A DNA stretch of 64,000 nucleotides. Origin: Epiperipatus broadwayi (Eukaryota; Onychophora; Udeonychophora; Euonychophora; Peripatidae). The notes under the pieces are model-generated. The model was given only the letters and a program-made list of their open reading frames with translations, did no database searches and was not told the DNA's origin. This document shows positions 47,881 to 63,615 of this stretch, one piece after another. The stretch spans positions 1,684,580 through 1,748,579 of the forward strand of contig JAQFVV010006215.1 of NCBI GenBank assembly GCA_028023455.1, given 5' to 3'. The translations under genes were made by a program, and so were the position numbers. Numbering within the stretch: the first letter of the stretch is position 1; each line of letters starts with the position of its first letter.

Positions 47881-50800
47881 ATATCTAACCACCACCAACC
47901 CTAACTATCACAATCCCTAATCATGACATTACCTCCCTTCCCCTACCCACCCTCCTACAAATGTACATAACCACCAACATAACTAACCACCATACCTTAC
48001 GACCACTATAACTCCCTCCCACCCCCTACCAACCCAATCACCATCATATCTAACCTCACCATGACTAACCACCATACCTAACCACCACAATCAATAACCA
48101 CCATACCTAACCACCAACATAGACCTAACCACCTAAATACCTAACCTCCATCATCCCTATCACCATCTGTAATCACCAACATACATCCCTCCCCCTACCT
48201 ACCCACCAGCCACCATATGTAAGCACCACCATAACTAATCATACCTAACCTCTGCCATACATCACCACCATACCATGCTCCCTACCCACCAACCCACAGC
48301 CATACCTAACCATGACCATAAGTAACCACCATACAAACCTAACCAATACCATCCATAATCACCATCATACCTCCTTCCCTCCACCCTACCATCCACCACC
48401 ATACCTAACAACCATAACTAACTACCATATGTAACCACCACGATACTTAACCTCCACCACACCTAACCACCACCATACATAACCACTACCTTATCTCCCT
48501 CCCTCCCTGCCTTCTTAACCACCCACCTATAACCATACCTAACCACAACCATCCATAACTACCATACTTTACCATCATCCCTAACCTCCACCATCCATAA
48601 TGACCACCATAACTCCCTACTTACTATCCCACCATACCCTAACCTGCAGCATACATCCCTCACACACTACCAATCCACCCACTGTCATAGCTTATCACCA
48701 ATACACCGAACCAGAATTATACTTATCCATGAAGATACCTAAACACCACCATAACTAACCATCACCATATATAACAACTACTAAACCACCGCCATATCTA
48801 ACATCCATCCCTGACCACTACCATACCTAACCACTATCCCTAACCACTACCATACTCACCCACCATGATACCTCACCACCAGCATTCCGAATCAACACCA
48901 TAGCTCCCTTCCTCCATAGCAAACACCATACCTACTTTCCTATCCACCCAACACCATACAAAACCACCACCATATCTAACCACTACCAGAGGTAACCACC
49001 ACCATACCTAACCTCCACAATCCCTAACCATCACCATCCCTAACTATCACCATCCCTAATCACCAGCATACTCTTTCCCTCCCCTTACCCCCATACACCT
49101 TCATATGTAACAACCACAAGTGACCACCATACCTATCTACCACCATACCTAACAACCATTATACATAACCTACTTCATACCTCCCTCCCTCTCTACCTAC
49201 CCACCACCACCCATAACCATCACCATACCTAACCACCACAATGCCTATCACCATTCGGAAAACACCACCATACCTCCCTCCCTCCCCTAGTCACCCAACA
49301 ACCAACATAAGTGACCACCATACCGAACCACCACCATACCTAACCACCACCATACCTAACCACCAACATACCTAACCACCACCATACCTAACCTACACAA
49401 TCCCTAACCATCACAGTCCCTAACTATCACCATCCGTAATAACCACCATACCTTCCTCCCTCCCCCTACCCACCCAACCTCCACTATGAGTGACGACCAT
49501 ACCTAACCACCACCATACCTAATCATGACTCTAAATAACCACCATACCTAACCACCAACATACCTAACCACCATCTCTAACCATCACTGTCCCTAACTAC
49601 CACCATCCCTAATCACAATACCTCCCTCCCTCCCCCCTACCCACCCACCTACCACAATAAATACCCCACCACACCTTTCCAACACCATATCTAACAATGT
49701 TATACATCACTTCCACCATACCTGCCTCTATTCCCTACCCACCAAACAACAGCCATACATAACCATCACTATACCTAACATCTCTCACTATCCTAATCAC
49801 CACCATACCTCTTCCCTACCCCTTACCCACCCACCCATGACCATAAGTAACCACCATACCTAACCACCATCATACGTAACCACCACCATAACTAACCATC
49901 ACCAACCACCACAATACTTAACCACCACCAGGCATATCACCATCCTGAAATCACCACTATACCTCCTTCCTTCCCCCTACACACCCAACAATTAACATAA
50001 GTGATCACCATACCAAACCATCACCATACCCACCACCACCATACATAACCACCACTATATCTAACCACCACCATACCTAACCACCACTATAAATAACCAC
50101 CATACCTAAGCACCACCATACCTAACCACCAAGTTACCTAACCACCACCATACCTAACCTCCACCATCCTTAACCATCACTGTCCCTAACTATCACCATC
50201 ACTAATTAACACCATACCTTCCTTCCTACCCCCTACCACCCAACCTCCACCATAAGTGACTGCCATACCTCACCACCATATCTAACCATGACCATAAATA
50301 ACCACCATACATAACCTCCACCATCCCTAATTATCACCATCCCTATTCATAATACCTCCCCCCCAACCCACCCATCTACCACCACAAATAACCACCATAC
50401 CTTTCCAACACCATACCTAACAGTTACACATCACATCCACCATACCTCCCTCTATTCCCTACCCACCAACAGCCATACCTAACCACAATATCTATCACCA
50501 TCCCTAATCACCATACCTTCTTCCCTCCTCCTTACCCACCCACCCATGACCATAAGTAAACACCATATCTAACCACCACCATACCTAACCACCACCATAC
50601 CTACCAACACAATACCTAACCACCACCATAAATAACCACTATACCTAACCACCAACATTCCTATCCAACATACCTAACCACCCCCATACCTAACCTCCAC
50701 CATCCTTATCACCACCCTCAATCACCACCATACCTCCCTCTCCCCTCACCCACTGCCATACCAAACCACCAACATATCTCCCCACTACCATAAATAACCA

Positions 50801-53800
50801 CCAAACCATCATTCCTAATGACCAAGATACCTAACCACCATCATAACCTCCCTGCCAACCCACCACCCACAGCCATACCTAACCACAACCATCTCTAACC
50901 ATCACCATACCTAATAACCACCATCCCTAACTATCACCATCTTTAATCATGTCCATGCCTCCCCTCCCTCACCCTACCCACTTACCAACATGTACCACCC
51001 GCATAAACAAACATGATACCTTACTACTGCCATATATAATGAGCATCATACCTCCCTCACTATCCATCCACAACCATACGTAACCACAACCATACCTAAC
51101 AACTGCAATACCTTGCAACTTCTATCCCCAATCACTCCATACATTCTTCCCTACCCACCCACCATACCTAACACACACCATACCAAGCAACCACAATATG
51201 TAACCACAACCATACCTAACCACCACCATAAATAACCACCACACCTTACCTAATCACCACCACCTGACCTGACTACCACCATAAATAACCACAACTCCTA
51301 ACCACCACCATACCAAACCTCGGCCATCCCTAACTGTCACCACCCCTAATTACCACCATACCTCCCTCTCTCCCCCACCCACCTCCATATGTAACCACCA
51401 ACATAAATGAGCACCATATCTATTTACAACCATACCTATTTACCCTAATACATAACTACCATACCTCCCTCCCAACACAGCCACCCACAGCCATACCTAC
51501 CCATGACCATACATCCCTCCCTCCCCCTACCCACCCAACAACCACCATAAGTGACCACCTTACCTAACCACGACCATACCTCACCACCACCATTCCTAAC
51601 CACCACCATAACTAACCACCACCATACCTAACCACCACCATACCTACCCACAAGTATACCTAACCTGCACCATCCCTAACCATCACCATCCCTAACTACC
51701 ACCATTTGTAATCACCACCATACCTTCCTCCTCCTACCCCCACCCACCCCCATTTGTAATCACTACCATAAATGATTACCATACATATCCACCATGATAC
51801 CTAACCACTGTTATACATATCTACCATCATACTTCCCTCCCTATCTCCCTACCCACACACGAACAGTGATACCTAACCCTGACCATACCCAACCAGCATC
51901 ATATCTCCCTCCCTCCATCTCCATACCCACCCAACCACCACCATAAGTGACCACCATACCTAACCACCACCATGCCTCACCACCACCATACCTAACCACA
52001 ACCATAAATAACCATCATACCTAACCACCACCACACCTAACCTCTGCCATCCCTAACCATCACTGTCTTTAACTATCACCATCCCTATTCATGATACTTT
52101 CCCCCTCCCCCTACCCGCCCACCCACCACCATGTGTAACCACCTACAAAAACCACCATACTTTTACACCACCTTACCTAACAACTGTTATAGATAACTTC
52201 CACCATACCTCCCTTCTTCATTCCCTATCCACCAACCAACAGCCATACCTAACCACGATACCTAACTACCACCATAAATAACCACCATACCTAACCACCA
52301 CCATAACTATCCAACATACCTAACCACCACCATACCAAACCTCCACCATCCCTAACCATCACCATGCCTATGACCACCATACCTACCTCCCCCTAGCCAC
52401 CCACCCACCACCATACCTAAACACCGTCATACCTAACCACCACCATACATTCCACCACCATAAATAACCATGATACCTAGACACCATCACACCTAATCAC
52501 CAACATACCTAACCACCACCATACCTAACTTCCACCATCCCTAATCACCACCATACTGCCCTCCCTCCGCCTACTCACACACCCACCACAATAACTAACA
52601 ACAAGAACCACCATATCTAACCCCCAACAAAACTAACCAACACCATACCTAAACTCCACCATGCCTAACTATCACCATCCCTAACTATCACCTGTAATCA
52701 CCACCATTCCTCCACCCACCTCCATATGTAACCACCACCATAAATAAGTACCATACCTATCCACCACCATACCTCATGCCTTCCCTCCCAACCCACCCGC
52801 CCACAGCAATACATATCCACCACCATATGTCCCTCCCTCCCCCTATCCACCCAACCACCATAAGTGACCATGATACTTAACAACCACCATAGCTAACCAC
52901 CACCATACATCACCACCACCATACCTAACCACCACCATACCTACCCACCACCTTAACTAACCACCACCATAAATAACCACCATACCTAACCACCAACTTA
53001 TCTAACCACCATGATAACTGACTCCCTACTTGCCTACCCACCCACAACCATATCTTACCACCACCTTACCTAACCACCACCATACCTAGTCACCTCCATC
53101 CCCAATCACCACCATACTTTCTTCCCTCCACCCTAACCACCCATCCACCACCCTACCTAACACACAACATACCTAGCCACGACCATAGCTAACCATGAAA
53201 ATACCTAAACACCATAAATAACCACCATAGCTAACCACTATCATACCTAACCACCACACCATACCTACCACCACTACAATATCTAACCACCAACATACCT
53301 AATCACGGCCATACCTAACATCCACCATCCCTAACCATCACCGTCCCTAACCATTACCACCCCTAATCACCACCATACCTCCCTCTCCCAACCCCCACCT
53401 ACATCCATAGGTAGCCACCACCATAAATGAGCACCATACCTATCTACAACCATACCTAACCACCCTTATACATAACCACCATACCTCCCTCCTTCCCAAG
53501 TCACCAACCCACAGCTATACCTACCCACCACCATACATCTCTACCTCCCCCTACCTCCATAAGTGATCATCATACCTAACCACTAACATACCTCACCACC
53601 ATGATTCCAAACCATAACCATATCTAACCACCACTATAAATAACCACCATACCTAACCACCAACATACCTAATCACCACCATACCTAACTCCACCATCTC
53701 TAGCCATCACCATCCGCAACTATCACCACCATAAATAACCACCATAGCTAACCACCATCATACCTAACTACCACACCATATTAACCACCATTTCCATACC

Positions 53801-56056
53801 TAACCACCAACATACCCAACCACCACCATACTTAACCTCCACCATCACTGTCCCTAATAATCACCACCCCTAATCACCACCATACCTCTGTCCCTCTCCC
53901 TACCTCCACCCATTTCCATATGTAACAATGACCATAAATGAGCACCATACCTATCCACCACCATACCTCCCTCCCAACCCACTCAACCACAGCCATACCT
54001 ACCCGCCACCATATGTCCCTCACTCCCACCTACCCACCCAACCACCACCATAAGTGACCACAATACTTAACCACCACCATACCTAACCACCAGCACATCT
54101 CACCACCACCATAACTAACCACCACCATACCTAACCACCACCTTAACTAACCACCACCATAAATAACCACCATACCTAACCATCACCATACCTAACCACC
54201 CACATAACTACCCACCACCATATCTAACCTCCACCATCCCTAACCATCATGATCCCTATTACCTTCAATAATCACCACCATACTTCCCTCCCTCCCCCTA
54301 CCCCCACCCCACTTCCATATGTAACCACTACCATAAATGATTACCATACCTATCCACATCTATACCTAACCACCACCATCACTATCACCACCCCTAATCA
54401 TGTCTATGCCTCCTCTCCCTACCTACTGGCCAACATGTACCACCATCATAAATAAGCACCATACCTTACCACCACCATATATAACCACAACCATACCTCA
54501 CTCCCTACTTGCCTACCCACCCACAACCATATCTTACCACCACATTACCTAACCACCACCATACCTAGCCACTTCCATCCCCAATCACCACCATATCTTC
54601 TTCCCTCCACCCTACCCACCCACCCAATCCCCACCATACCTAACACATACCCTACCTACACACCACCATAGCTAACCACCAAAATACCTAACTACCACCA
54701 TAAATAACCACAATAGCTAACCACCATCATACCTAATGACCACACCATATCTAACCACCACTATAGCTAAGCACTACCATAAATAACCACATCACCTAAC
54801 CACCACCATACCTAACCAACATCCCTAACCACCATCATATTTACCCTCCACCATCCCTAACTATCACCATCCCTAATCACAACCATACCTCCTCCTCCCA
54901 AACCCCCACCCACCTCCATGTGTAACAACCACCATAAAGCAGTACCATACCCATCCACCACCATACCTCACTCCCTCCCAGTCCACCCACCCAGAGATAT
55001 ACCTAACCACCACCATATGTCGCTCCCTACCCCCCCAAAACCACCACCATAAGCGACCACATTACCTAACCAGGACCATACCTAACCACCCCCATATCTG
55101 ACCACCAACATTCCTAACCACCACCATAACTAACCACCACCATAAATAACTACCCTATCTAACCACCACCATACCTAACTGCCAACATAACTAACAACCA
55201 CCATATCTAACCTCCACCATCCCTAACCATCATGATCCCTATCACTTTCAATAATTGCCACCATTCCTCCCTTCCTCTCCCTACCCCATTCACCCACCAA
55301 AATATGTAAACATGACCATAAATGATTACCATACCTATCCACCACCATACCTAACAACTGTTATACATAACCACCATCATATCTGACTCCCTCTCTCTCT
55401 ATCGACCCACAGCTATACCTAACCACCACCATACCTAACAACTACCATACCTATCACCATCCCTAATCACAACCATGCTTCCCTCCCCCTACCCATACCT
55501 ACCTACCACCACACCTCACCACCACCATACTTAACCACTGCCAAAATGCCTAACCACCACCATAAATAACCACCATCATACCTAACTACCACAACATACC
55601 TGACCACCAATACCGTACCTAACCACTACCATACCCAATCACCACCATACCTAACCTTCACCATCCCTAACCGTTACTGTCCCTAACCATCACCACCCCT
55701 AATCACCACCATACCTCCCTCCCTCCCCTTATCCCCCACTCACCTCCATATGTAACCACCACCATAAATGAGCACCATACCTATCCACCACCATATCTCC
55801 TGCCATCCCTCCGAACCGACCAATAAGTGACCATGATACCTACCCACCATATTACCTAACCACCACCATACCTCACCACCACCATACCTAACCACCAACA
55901 TATCTAACCACCACCATACCTCACCACCACCATACCTAACCACAAACATACGTAACCACCACCAAAATACCTAACCACCACCATAAATAACCACCATCAT
56001 ACCTAATCACCACTACAATATCTAACCACCAACATACCTAATCACCACCATCCCTA
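47881..56056. repeat. CA-rich 16-bp satellite, segment 2
   Basis: The same array continues. Higher-order structure becomes clearer rightwards: a block with CACCTCCATATGTAACCACC, then CACCATAAATGAGCACCATA and CCTATCCAC, recurs near 51387, 52726, 53397, 53910, 54307, 54905, 55295 and 55737. The units are diverged, so this is an old, repeatedly rearranged array rather than a homogeneous one. Confidence 0.95.
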
Positions 56057-58625
56057 TATAACGGTCAGAAAACGTGTGACTGGTAAACAGTGCAGAATTC
56101 GACCACCATACAGAATAGCAGCACCATCGAGTAGCGGAGCCACCCGTGGTACTGAGTTCGAACATAGTTTATCGGTTCGACAGTACAATCCACGAAACAA
56201 CGCATCTGATGCGACATTAGTAAATATTTCCTTAGGCACGGTGGTCAGGGATATGCAAGAAACTCATGATTTTATTCTCGAGTTAGCCAATAACCAAACT
56301 AATATTAATTAAACATTCATATTTACATAATCGAGGAAATATTATATAGAATGGGTATCGAATAAATGAAACGTAACTGCAGACGTATAATTTAAAATTA
56401 TTTATTAATACATTTTAATAAAACAATTATTAATATTCTATGGACTAACAGCTTCAGTAGCGGGATTTGCAACACGATTATATTTTAAAGAATACATTTA
56501 TTTATTTAGACATTATTTTATATTGATGATTTCAGTAGCGGTATTTCCGATACTGAAATGTTTACAAAAGGAATTCACTTATTTGAAGGCTTAATCTAGC
56601 TACCTAAAATTCTCGAGTAAGTATTTCTAATGCATGCCTGGAGGGATTTATTCCTTTGCAATGCAAGAGTCTAAAGTATAGGTTTTTAGTAATGGCAGAC
56701 ATATATTTATTTAATTAAAATATTTATTTATAACTAAGGGCAAACATTTATTTGAGAGTGAATTATGCAGATAATGCAGAGGCGGAGTGATATGTTTAGA
56801 ATAATAAAACTAAGTAAAGGAACACGTGGTACACTTTAGAAAGGCGATATGGAATGGCAGTATATCGAAACTGCAATGCCGTGAATGAGTTTATAAGAAT
56901 GTCAGGCTGGTCTCTGCCATCGGCCCGACGAAGTAAGGTGTCACATAAGCATAACCAGGGACAAGCAGTCCGTGTCACAGTTTTGCTGGCTGGCTGCATG
57001 ACATTGTCAAGTCCTACGGGAGCATCCATTATGCCCGCTTGTGTAAAACGACTGGGGTTAATTTCAACCCTGAAGAATCTGGAAATTTCATGGCGAAATG
57101 GGTCATCGCGTCTCTAAAATGTAACACATGTATACTGTATAAACGGTTATGATGAGATTTAAGTAGATTTCTGACTTGGCCCTACATTACCAACATTTAC
57201 TCAAGAACTCTGGCGACTCTCAAAGAAATGGGATTTTCTAGAATTATTCATTAGACTTCATAAATACCATATATATAAACTGGGAGTTATTACAACTAAT
57301 ATGCCAGCCATTTGCAAAGTAGTAGACCCTGCATTACAATAATGATGCACTGAATGCGTGTCGATTTATATGAAAGTAAAGTTATTTAGGAAAGTAAATA
57401 TTAATGAAAATTGGACACGCATTCATTGTTTTAAGCGATCATAGATTTAAACTTTGAAATTTGAGATGATTATGAGCATGCAATAAGTAAATAATAACTA
57501 TAGATAGAATGTAGATTTGAGAAATACGCACCCAAGAAAGACAGAGTGAGGTACGCTAGATTATTAGAGAAATTTACACATTACATTAATTATTCAATTT
57601 AGTTATACAAATGGTAGTTTTTACATTTTATAATTTAGATAAGTAGTATGAAGAAGAGCTATAGCATATTATTAGAGTATTCTAGAGTTTGAACACAGAC
57701 AGGTACCTGTTTTATAAGAAGTTTTCCGATTCCATTAGTTTAGCAGCAAAAAGTTCACGAGTGGCAAGTCTTTCTTGTATTTAGATATTTCATTTAATTT
57801 CACAACAGCAGCAGCTTTTTCATTTATTTCAGGCAGCAGATCTTCATGGTGAATGTATGACGGGCAATGGAAAGTTCAGCATCCGGTGGGCCATAACCCG
57901 ATGGAGAATGATCTAGGTGCTTTACTCGGTCATACCTTGGCAGGAACAAATTATTTTTATATTTTTGGAGACTCTCAGTGATCAAGAGCAAAGCTAAAGT
58001 TTAAGTGAATGTCTCCAGCAAGTCTAAGATGGCCTCTTTTCTTATCTTGATCTTTCACATTTTTGTTAAGATATTTTTAGGTTCTATTTAATCTGCCCTG
58101 AGGATAATCAATGCATTTAGTTGGTTTTTTTTTAATTAAAGAAAGCTGCCATTCTATTGTTTACATTTTACATTTACTAATTAATTTTGGGGAATTTTTC
58201 TTTAATTAATCTATTATCTATCACTGACCGATGCTTTTAAATTTCAAAAACAAAAAGGGAACATAAGATTATTTTAACTTTTAATTAAATATTACATCAG
58301 ATATTTTTAGAATTATTATTAAATGAAATTTAAACAAAGCAATAAATACGAACTTTATAATCCAAAATAAATGATTAAAATTATACAAAATTATATAACT
58401 AAAAGAAATCTAAATTATATTATTTTATCCCTATTTATTGCGTTTAATTTGAGATCGAAATGTGTGCGTGTTTATGCTGAATTCTACATATATTTATACA
58501 TTTCTAATATTGCTACACACACAATTCGATATCAAAAAGTTTAAATTTGGGCGGGATAGACCGGTCAGTGAGAGACGACAGAAAAAGGTGAAACTTAAGA
58601 TTCGAATACGAATCTTACTGTTTCA
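56057..58625 (-). mobile_element. Solo LTR, family 1 (2.57 kb), in the satellite
   Basis: A close relative of the LTRs of the complete element, with TA instead of TG at its first dinucleotide and an intact ACTGTTTCA end. CCTA flanks it at 56053-56056 and 58626-58629. Joining the flanks restores CATCCCTAACCATCACC, a normal satellite sequence. It lacks the second hairpin module (about 40 bp missing near 57392) and has a few other small indels. The terminal palindrome is intact. An overlapping 87-codon frame is also found, altered, in the other copies and is not evidence of a gene. Confidence 0.9.
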
Positions 58626-61600
58626 CCTAACCATCACCATCCCTAACCATCATCATTCCTAATCACCACCATACCTCCCTCCCTCTACCCCATACCCACC
58701 TCCATATGTAGCCACCACCATAAATGAGCACCATACCTAACCACAACCATAGCTAACCACCCTTGTACATAACCACCATACCTCCCTCCCTCTCAACACA
58801 CTCACCCATAGCCATACTTACCCACCACAATACATCTCCCCCTTCCCCTACCTGCCCACAACCATGAGTGATCACCATACCTAACCACTACCATACATCA
58901 CTGCCACGATTCCAAACCATCACCATATCTAACCACCACCATAAATAACCACCATACCTAACCACGAACATACCTAACCACCACCATACCTAACCTCCAC
59001 CATCTCTAACCATCACCATCCACAACTATCACCATCTGTAAACACCACCATAAATAACCACCATAGCTAACCACCATCATACCTAACCACCGAGCCATAC
59101 CTAATCACCACGACCATATCTAACGACCAAAATACCTAATCACCACCAGACCTCACCTCCATGATACCTAACCATCACCGTCCCTAACTATCACCACCCT
59201 AATCACCACCATACCTCCCTTTCTCCCCTACCCCCCACCCATTTCCATATGTAACAACCACCATAAATGAGCAACATACCTGTCCACAACCATACCTAAC
59301 CACCCTTTTACCTACCCACCATACCTCCTGCCCAACCCACCCACCTACAGCTTTAACTACACACCACTATACATCACTCCCTCCCCTGACCCACCCGACC
59401 ATAATTGATCACCATACCTAACCACTACCATACCCCACCACCACGATTCCAAACCATCACCATATATAACCACCACCATAAATAACCACCATACCTAACC
59501 ACCACCATACTTAACCACCAACATACCTAACCACCACCATACCTGACCACCATCTCTAACCATCACCATCCGAAACTATCACTATCCGAAATCACTATAA
59601 ATAACCAGCATAGCTAACCACCATCATACCTAACCACCACCCCATACCTAACCACCACCACCATACATAATCACCAACATACCTAATGACCACCATATCT
59701 GACCTTCACCATCTCTAACCATCACTGTCCCTAACCATCACCACCCCTAGTCACAACCATACCTCCTTCTCACCCCCTACCCACCTCCATATGTAACCAC
59801 CACCATATATGAGCACCATACCTATCTCCGACCATAGCTCTGAAACCACCCACCCACAGCCATACCTACCCACCACCATACATCCCTCCCTCCCCCTACC
59901 CACCCAACCACCATGCTAAGTGACCATGATACCTAACCTCTACCATACCTAACCACCACCATATCTCACTCCCACCATTCCTAACCACCACCATACCTAC
60001 ATACCACCCTAACTAACCACCACCATAAATAACCACCATACATAACTAGCACCATACCTAGCCACTAACATATCTAACCACCACCATACCTAACCACCAC
60101 CCTAACTAACTACCACCACACCTCACCACTACCTTACCTAACCACCACCATACATAACCACCACCAATATGCCTAACCACCACCATAAATAACCACCATA
60201 GCTAACCACTATCATACCTAACCACCACATCATACCTAACAACCATAACAATACCTAACCACCAACATACCTAATCATCACCATAACTAACTTCCACCTT
60301 CCCTAACCATCACTGTCCCAACCATCATCACCCTTAATCACCACTATACCTTCCTCCCCCTACCCCCAACCACCTCCATAGGTAACAACCACCATACATG
60401 AGCACCACACCTATCCACAACCATACCTAACCCCCTTATACATAACCACCATACCTCCCGCCACCCAACCCACCCACCCACAGCCATACCTCCCCCCCAA
60501 TACATCAATCCCTCCCCCTACCTGCCCACCACCATAAGTGCTCACCATACCTAACCATTACCATACCTCACCACCACGATTCCAAACCATCACCATATCT
60601 GACCACCACCATAACTAAGCACCACCATAAATAACCACCATACCTAACCACCAACACATCTAACCATGACCATCTCTAACCATCACCATTCACAACTATC
60701 ACCATCCGTAATCATCACCATAAATAACCACCACAACTAACCACCATGCCATAGCTAACCACCATACCTAACCACCAACATACCTAACCACCACCACACC
60801 TAACCTCCACCATTCCTAAACATCACCGTCCCTTACCATCACCACCCCTAATCACTGCCATACCTCCCTCCCCCTACCCATGACCCATTTCCATATGTAA
60901 CTACCACCATAAATGAGCACCATACCTATCCACAACCATACCTAACCACCCTTATATAACCACCATACCTCCCTTCCTCCGAACCCACCCACCCACAGCC
61001 ATACCTACCACCACCATACATCTCTCCCTCCCCCTACCCACCCACCTCCATAAGTGATCACCATACCTACCCACTACCATACCTCACAACCATGATTCCA
61101 AACCACCACAACTAACCACCATGATGAATAACAACCATACCTAACCACCACCGTACCTAACCACCAACATACCTAACCACCTCCATATCTAATCTCCACC
61201 ATCTCTAACCATCACCATCTGCAACTATCACCATTCTGTAATCACCTCCATACCTCCCTCCCCCTATCCCCCCACCTCCATATGTAACCACTACAATAAA
61301 TGATTACCATACATATTCACCACCATACCTAACCACCACCATCCCTTACAATCACCATCCCTAATCATGTCTATGCCTCCCTTCCCTCCCCCTACCCACT
61401 GACCAACAAGTACCACCACGATAATTAAGCACCATACCTTACCCCCATCATACCTCACTCCCTACTTGCCTTCTCACCCACAACCATACCTTACCACTAC
61501 CATACCTAACCACCATACCTAGCCATTTCCCTCCCCAATCACCACCATGCCTTCTTCCCTTTACCCTACCCACCCACCCAACCATCATCATACCTAACAC

Positions 61601-63615
61601 ACACCATACCTCTCCACCACCATATGTAACCACCACCATAGCTAACCACCAAAATACCTAACCACCACCAAAAATAACCACCATAGCTAGCCACCATCAT
61701 ACCTAACCACCACACCATATCTAACCACCACAACCATACCTAACCATCACCATAAATAACCACAACACCTAACCACCACCATACTTAACCACCAACATAC
61801 CTAACCACCACCATATCTAACCTCCACCATCCCTAACCATCACCATCCCTAACTATCACCATCCCTAATCATTAAGATACCTCCCTCCCCCTATACCGCC
61901 CCAGCCAGCTTTTTATGTAACCACCATAAATGAGTACCATACCTCTCCACTACCATCCATCCCTCCCAACCCTCCCACCCATTGCCATACCTACCTACCA
62001 CCATGCGTCCCTCCATCCTCTTTACCCACCCAACCACCACCATAAGTAACCATGATATCTAACCACCACAATACCTAACCACCACCATATCTTACCACCA
62101 CCATTCCTAACCACCACCATACCTAACCACCACCATAAATAACCACCATACCTATCCACACCATACGTAACCACCACCATACCTAAGCACTAACATAACT
62201 AACCACCACCATACAAAATGTCCAACATCACTAACCATCACGATCCCTATCACCTTCAATAATCACCACCATACCTCCCTCAATACACCCTTCAACCACC
62301 TCCATATGTAACCAATACCATACCTATCCACCACCATACCTAATGACCATTATACATAACAGCCATCATACCTCACTCCCTCCTTCCCTACTCACCCACA
62401 TCCATACCTCACCACCATACCTAACCACCATCAACCCTAAACACCACCATACATTCAACCCCCTACCTACCCAACCACCACAAGTGACCACCATACCTAA
62501 GCACCACCATACATCACCACCACCAAACCTAACCACCATATGTAACCACCACCAAAATACCTAACCACCACCATAGCTAAACACCATCATACCTAACCAC
62601 CTCACCATACCTAACCACCAGCACAATACCTAACCACCAACATACCTAACCACTACCATACCTCACCTAGACCATCCCTAACCATCAACATCCCTAACCA
62701 TCATTTGCCCTAATCACCACCATACCTCTCTCCACCTACCACCGCACCCACCTCCATATGTAACCACCACCATAAATGAGCACCATACCTATCCACAACC
62801 ATACCTAACCACCCTTATACATAACCACCATAACACCCTCACTCCCAACCCATCCACCCACCACCATACATCTCTCCCTCCCCTTACCTGTCCACCACCA
62901 TAAGTGATCACCATACCTAACCATAACCATACCTCACCACCACTATTCCAAACTATCACCATATCTAACCACAACCATAACTAACTACCACCATAAATAA
63001 CCACCATACCTAACCACCACCCTACCTAACCACTAACATACCTAACCACCATACCTAACCTCCACCATCTAACATTCACCATCCGCAACTATCTCTATCC
63101 GTAATCACCACCATAGCTAACTTCCATCATACCTAACCACCACCACCATACCTTCCCACCAACATACCTAACCACCACCATACCTAACCTCCACCATCAC
63201 TAACCATCACTGTCCCTAGACATCACTATCCTTAATCACCACCATACCTCCCTCACTCCCACTACCCCCAACCATTTCCATATGTAACCAACACCATAAA
63301 TGAGCACCATACCTATCCACAACCATACCTAACCACTCTTATACTTAACCACCATACCTCCCTCCCTCCTAACTGACCCACCGACAGCCATACCAACCCA
63401 CCACCATATATCCCTTCCTTTAACCTAGGCACCCAACCACCACCCTAAGTGACCAATATACCTAACCAGCACCATACCTCACCACCACCTTTCTTAACCA
63501 CTACCATACCTAATCACCACCTTAACTAACCACCATATATAACCGTTATACCTAACCACCACCATACCGAACCACCAACATACCTAACCACCACCATACA
63601 TAACCACCAACATAA
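58626..63615. repeat. CA-rich 16-bp satellite, segment 3
   Basis: A continuation with the most regular higher-order pattern. The CTCCATATGTAACC / ATAAATGAGCACCATACC block recurs at about 58702, 59245, 59790, 60377, 60888, 61273, 62302, 62752 and 63277. Most spacings lie between about 380 and 590 bp, with one larger gap. Confidence 0.95.

Noticed and set aside
47881-56056. True telomeric repeat array
   Set aside because: Words such as CCCTAACC occur, but never as uninterrupted CCCTAA tandem runs.
39785-63615. CRISPR-like array
   Set aside because: There are no unique spacers between constant repeats; the units are contiguous and degenerate. The context is eukaryotic.
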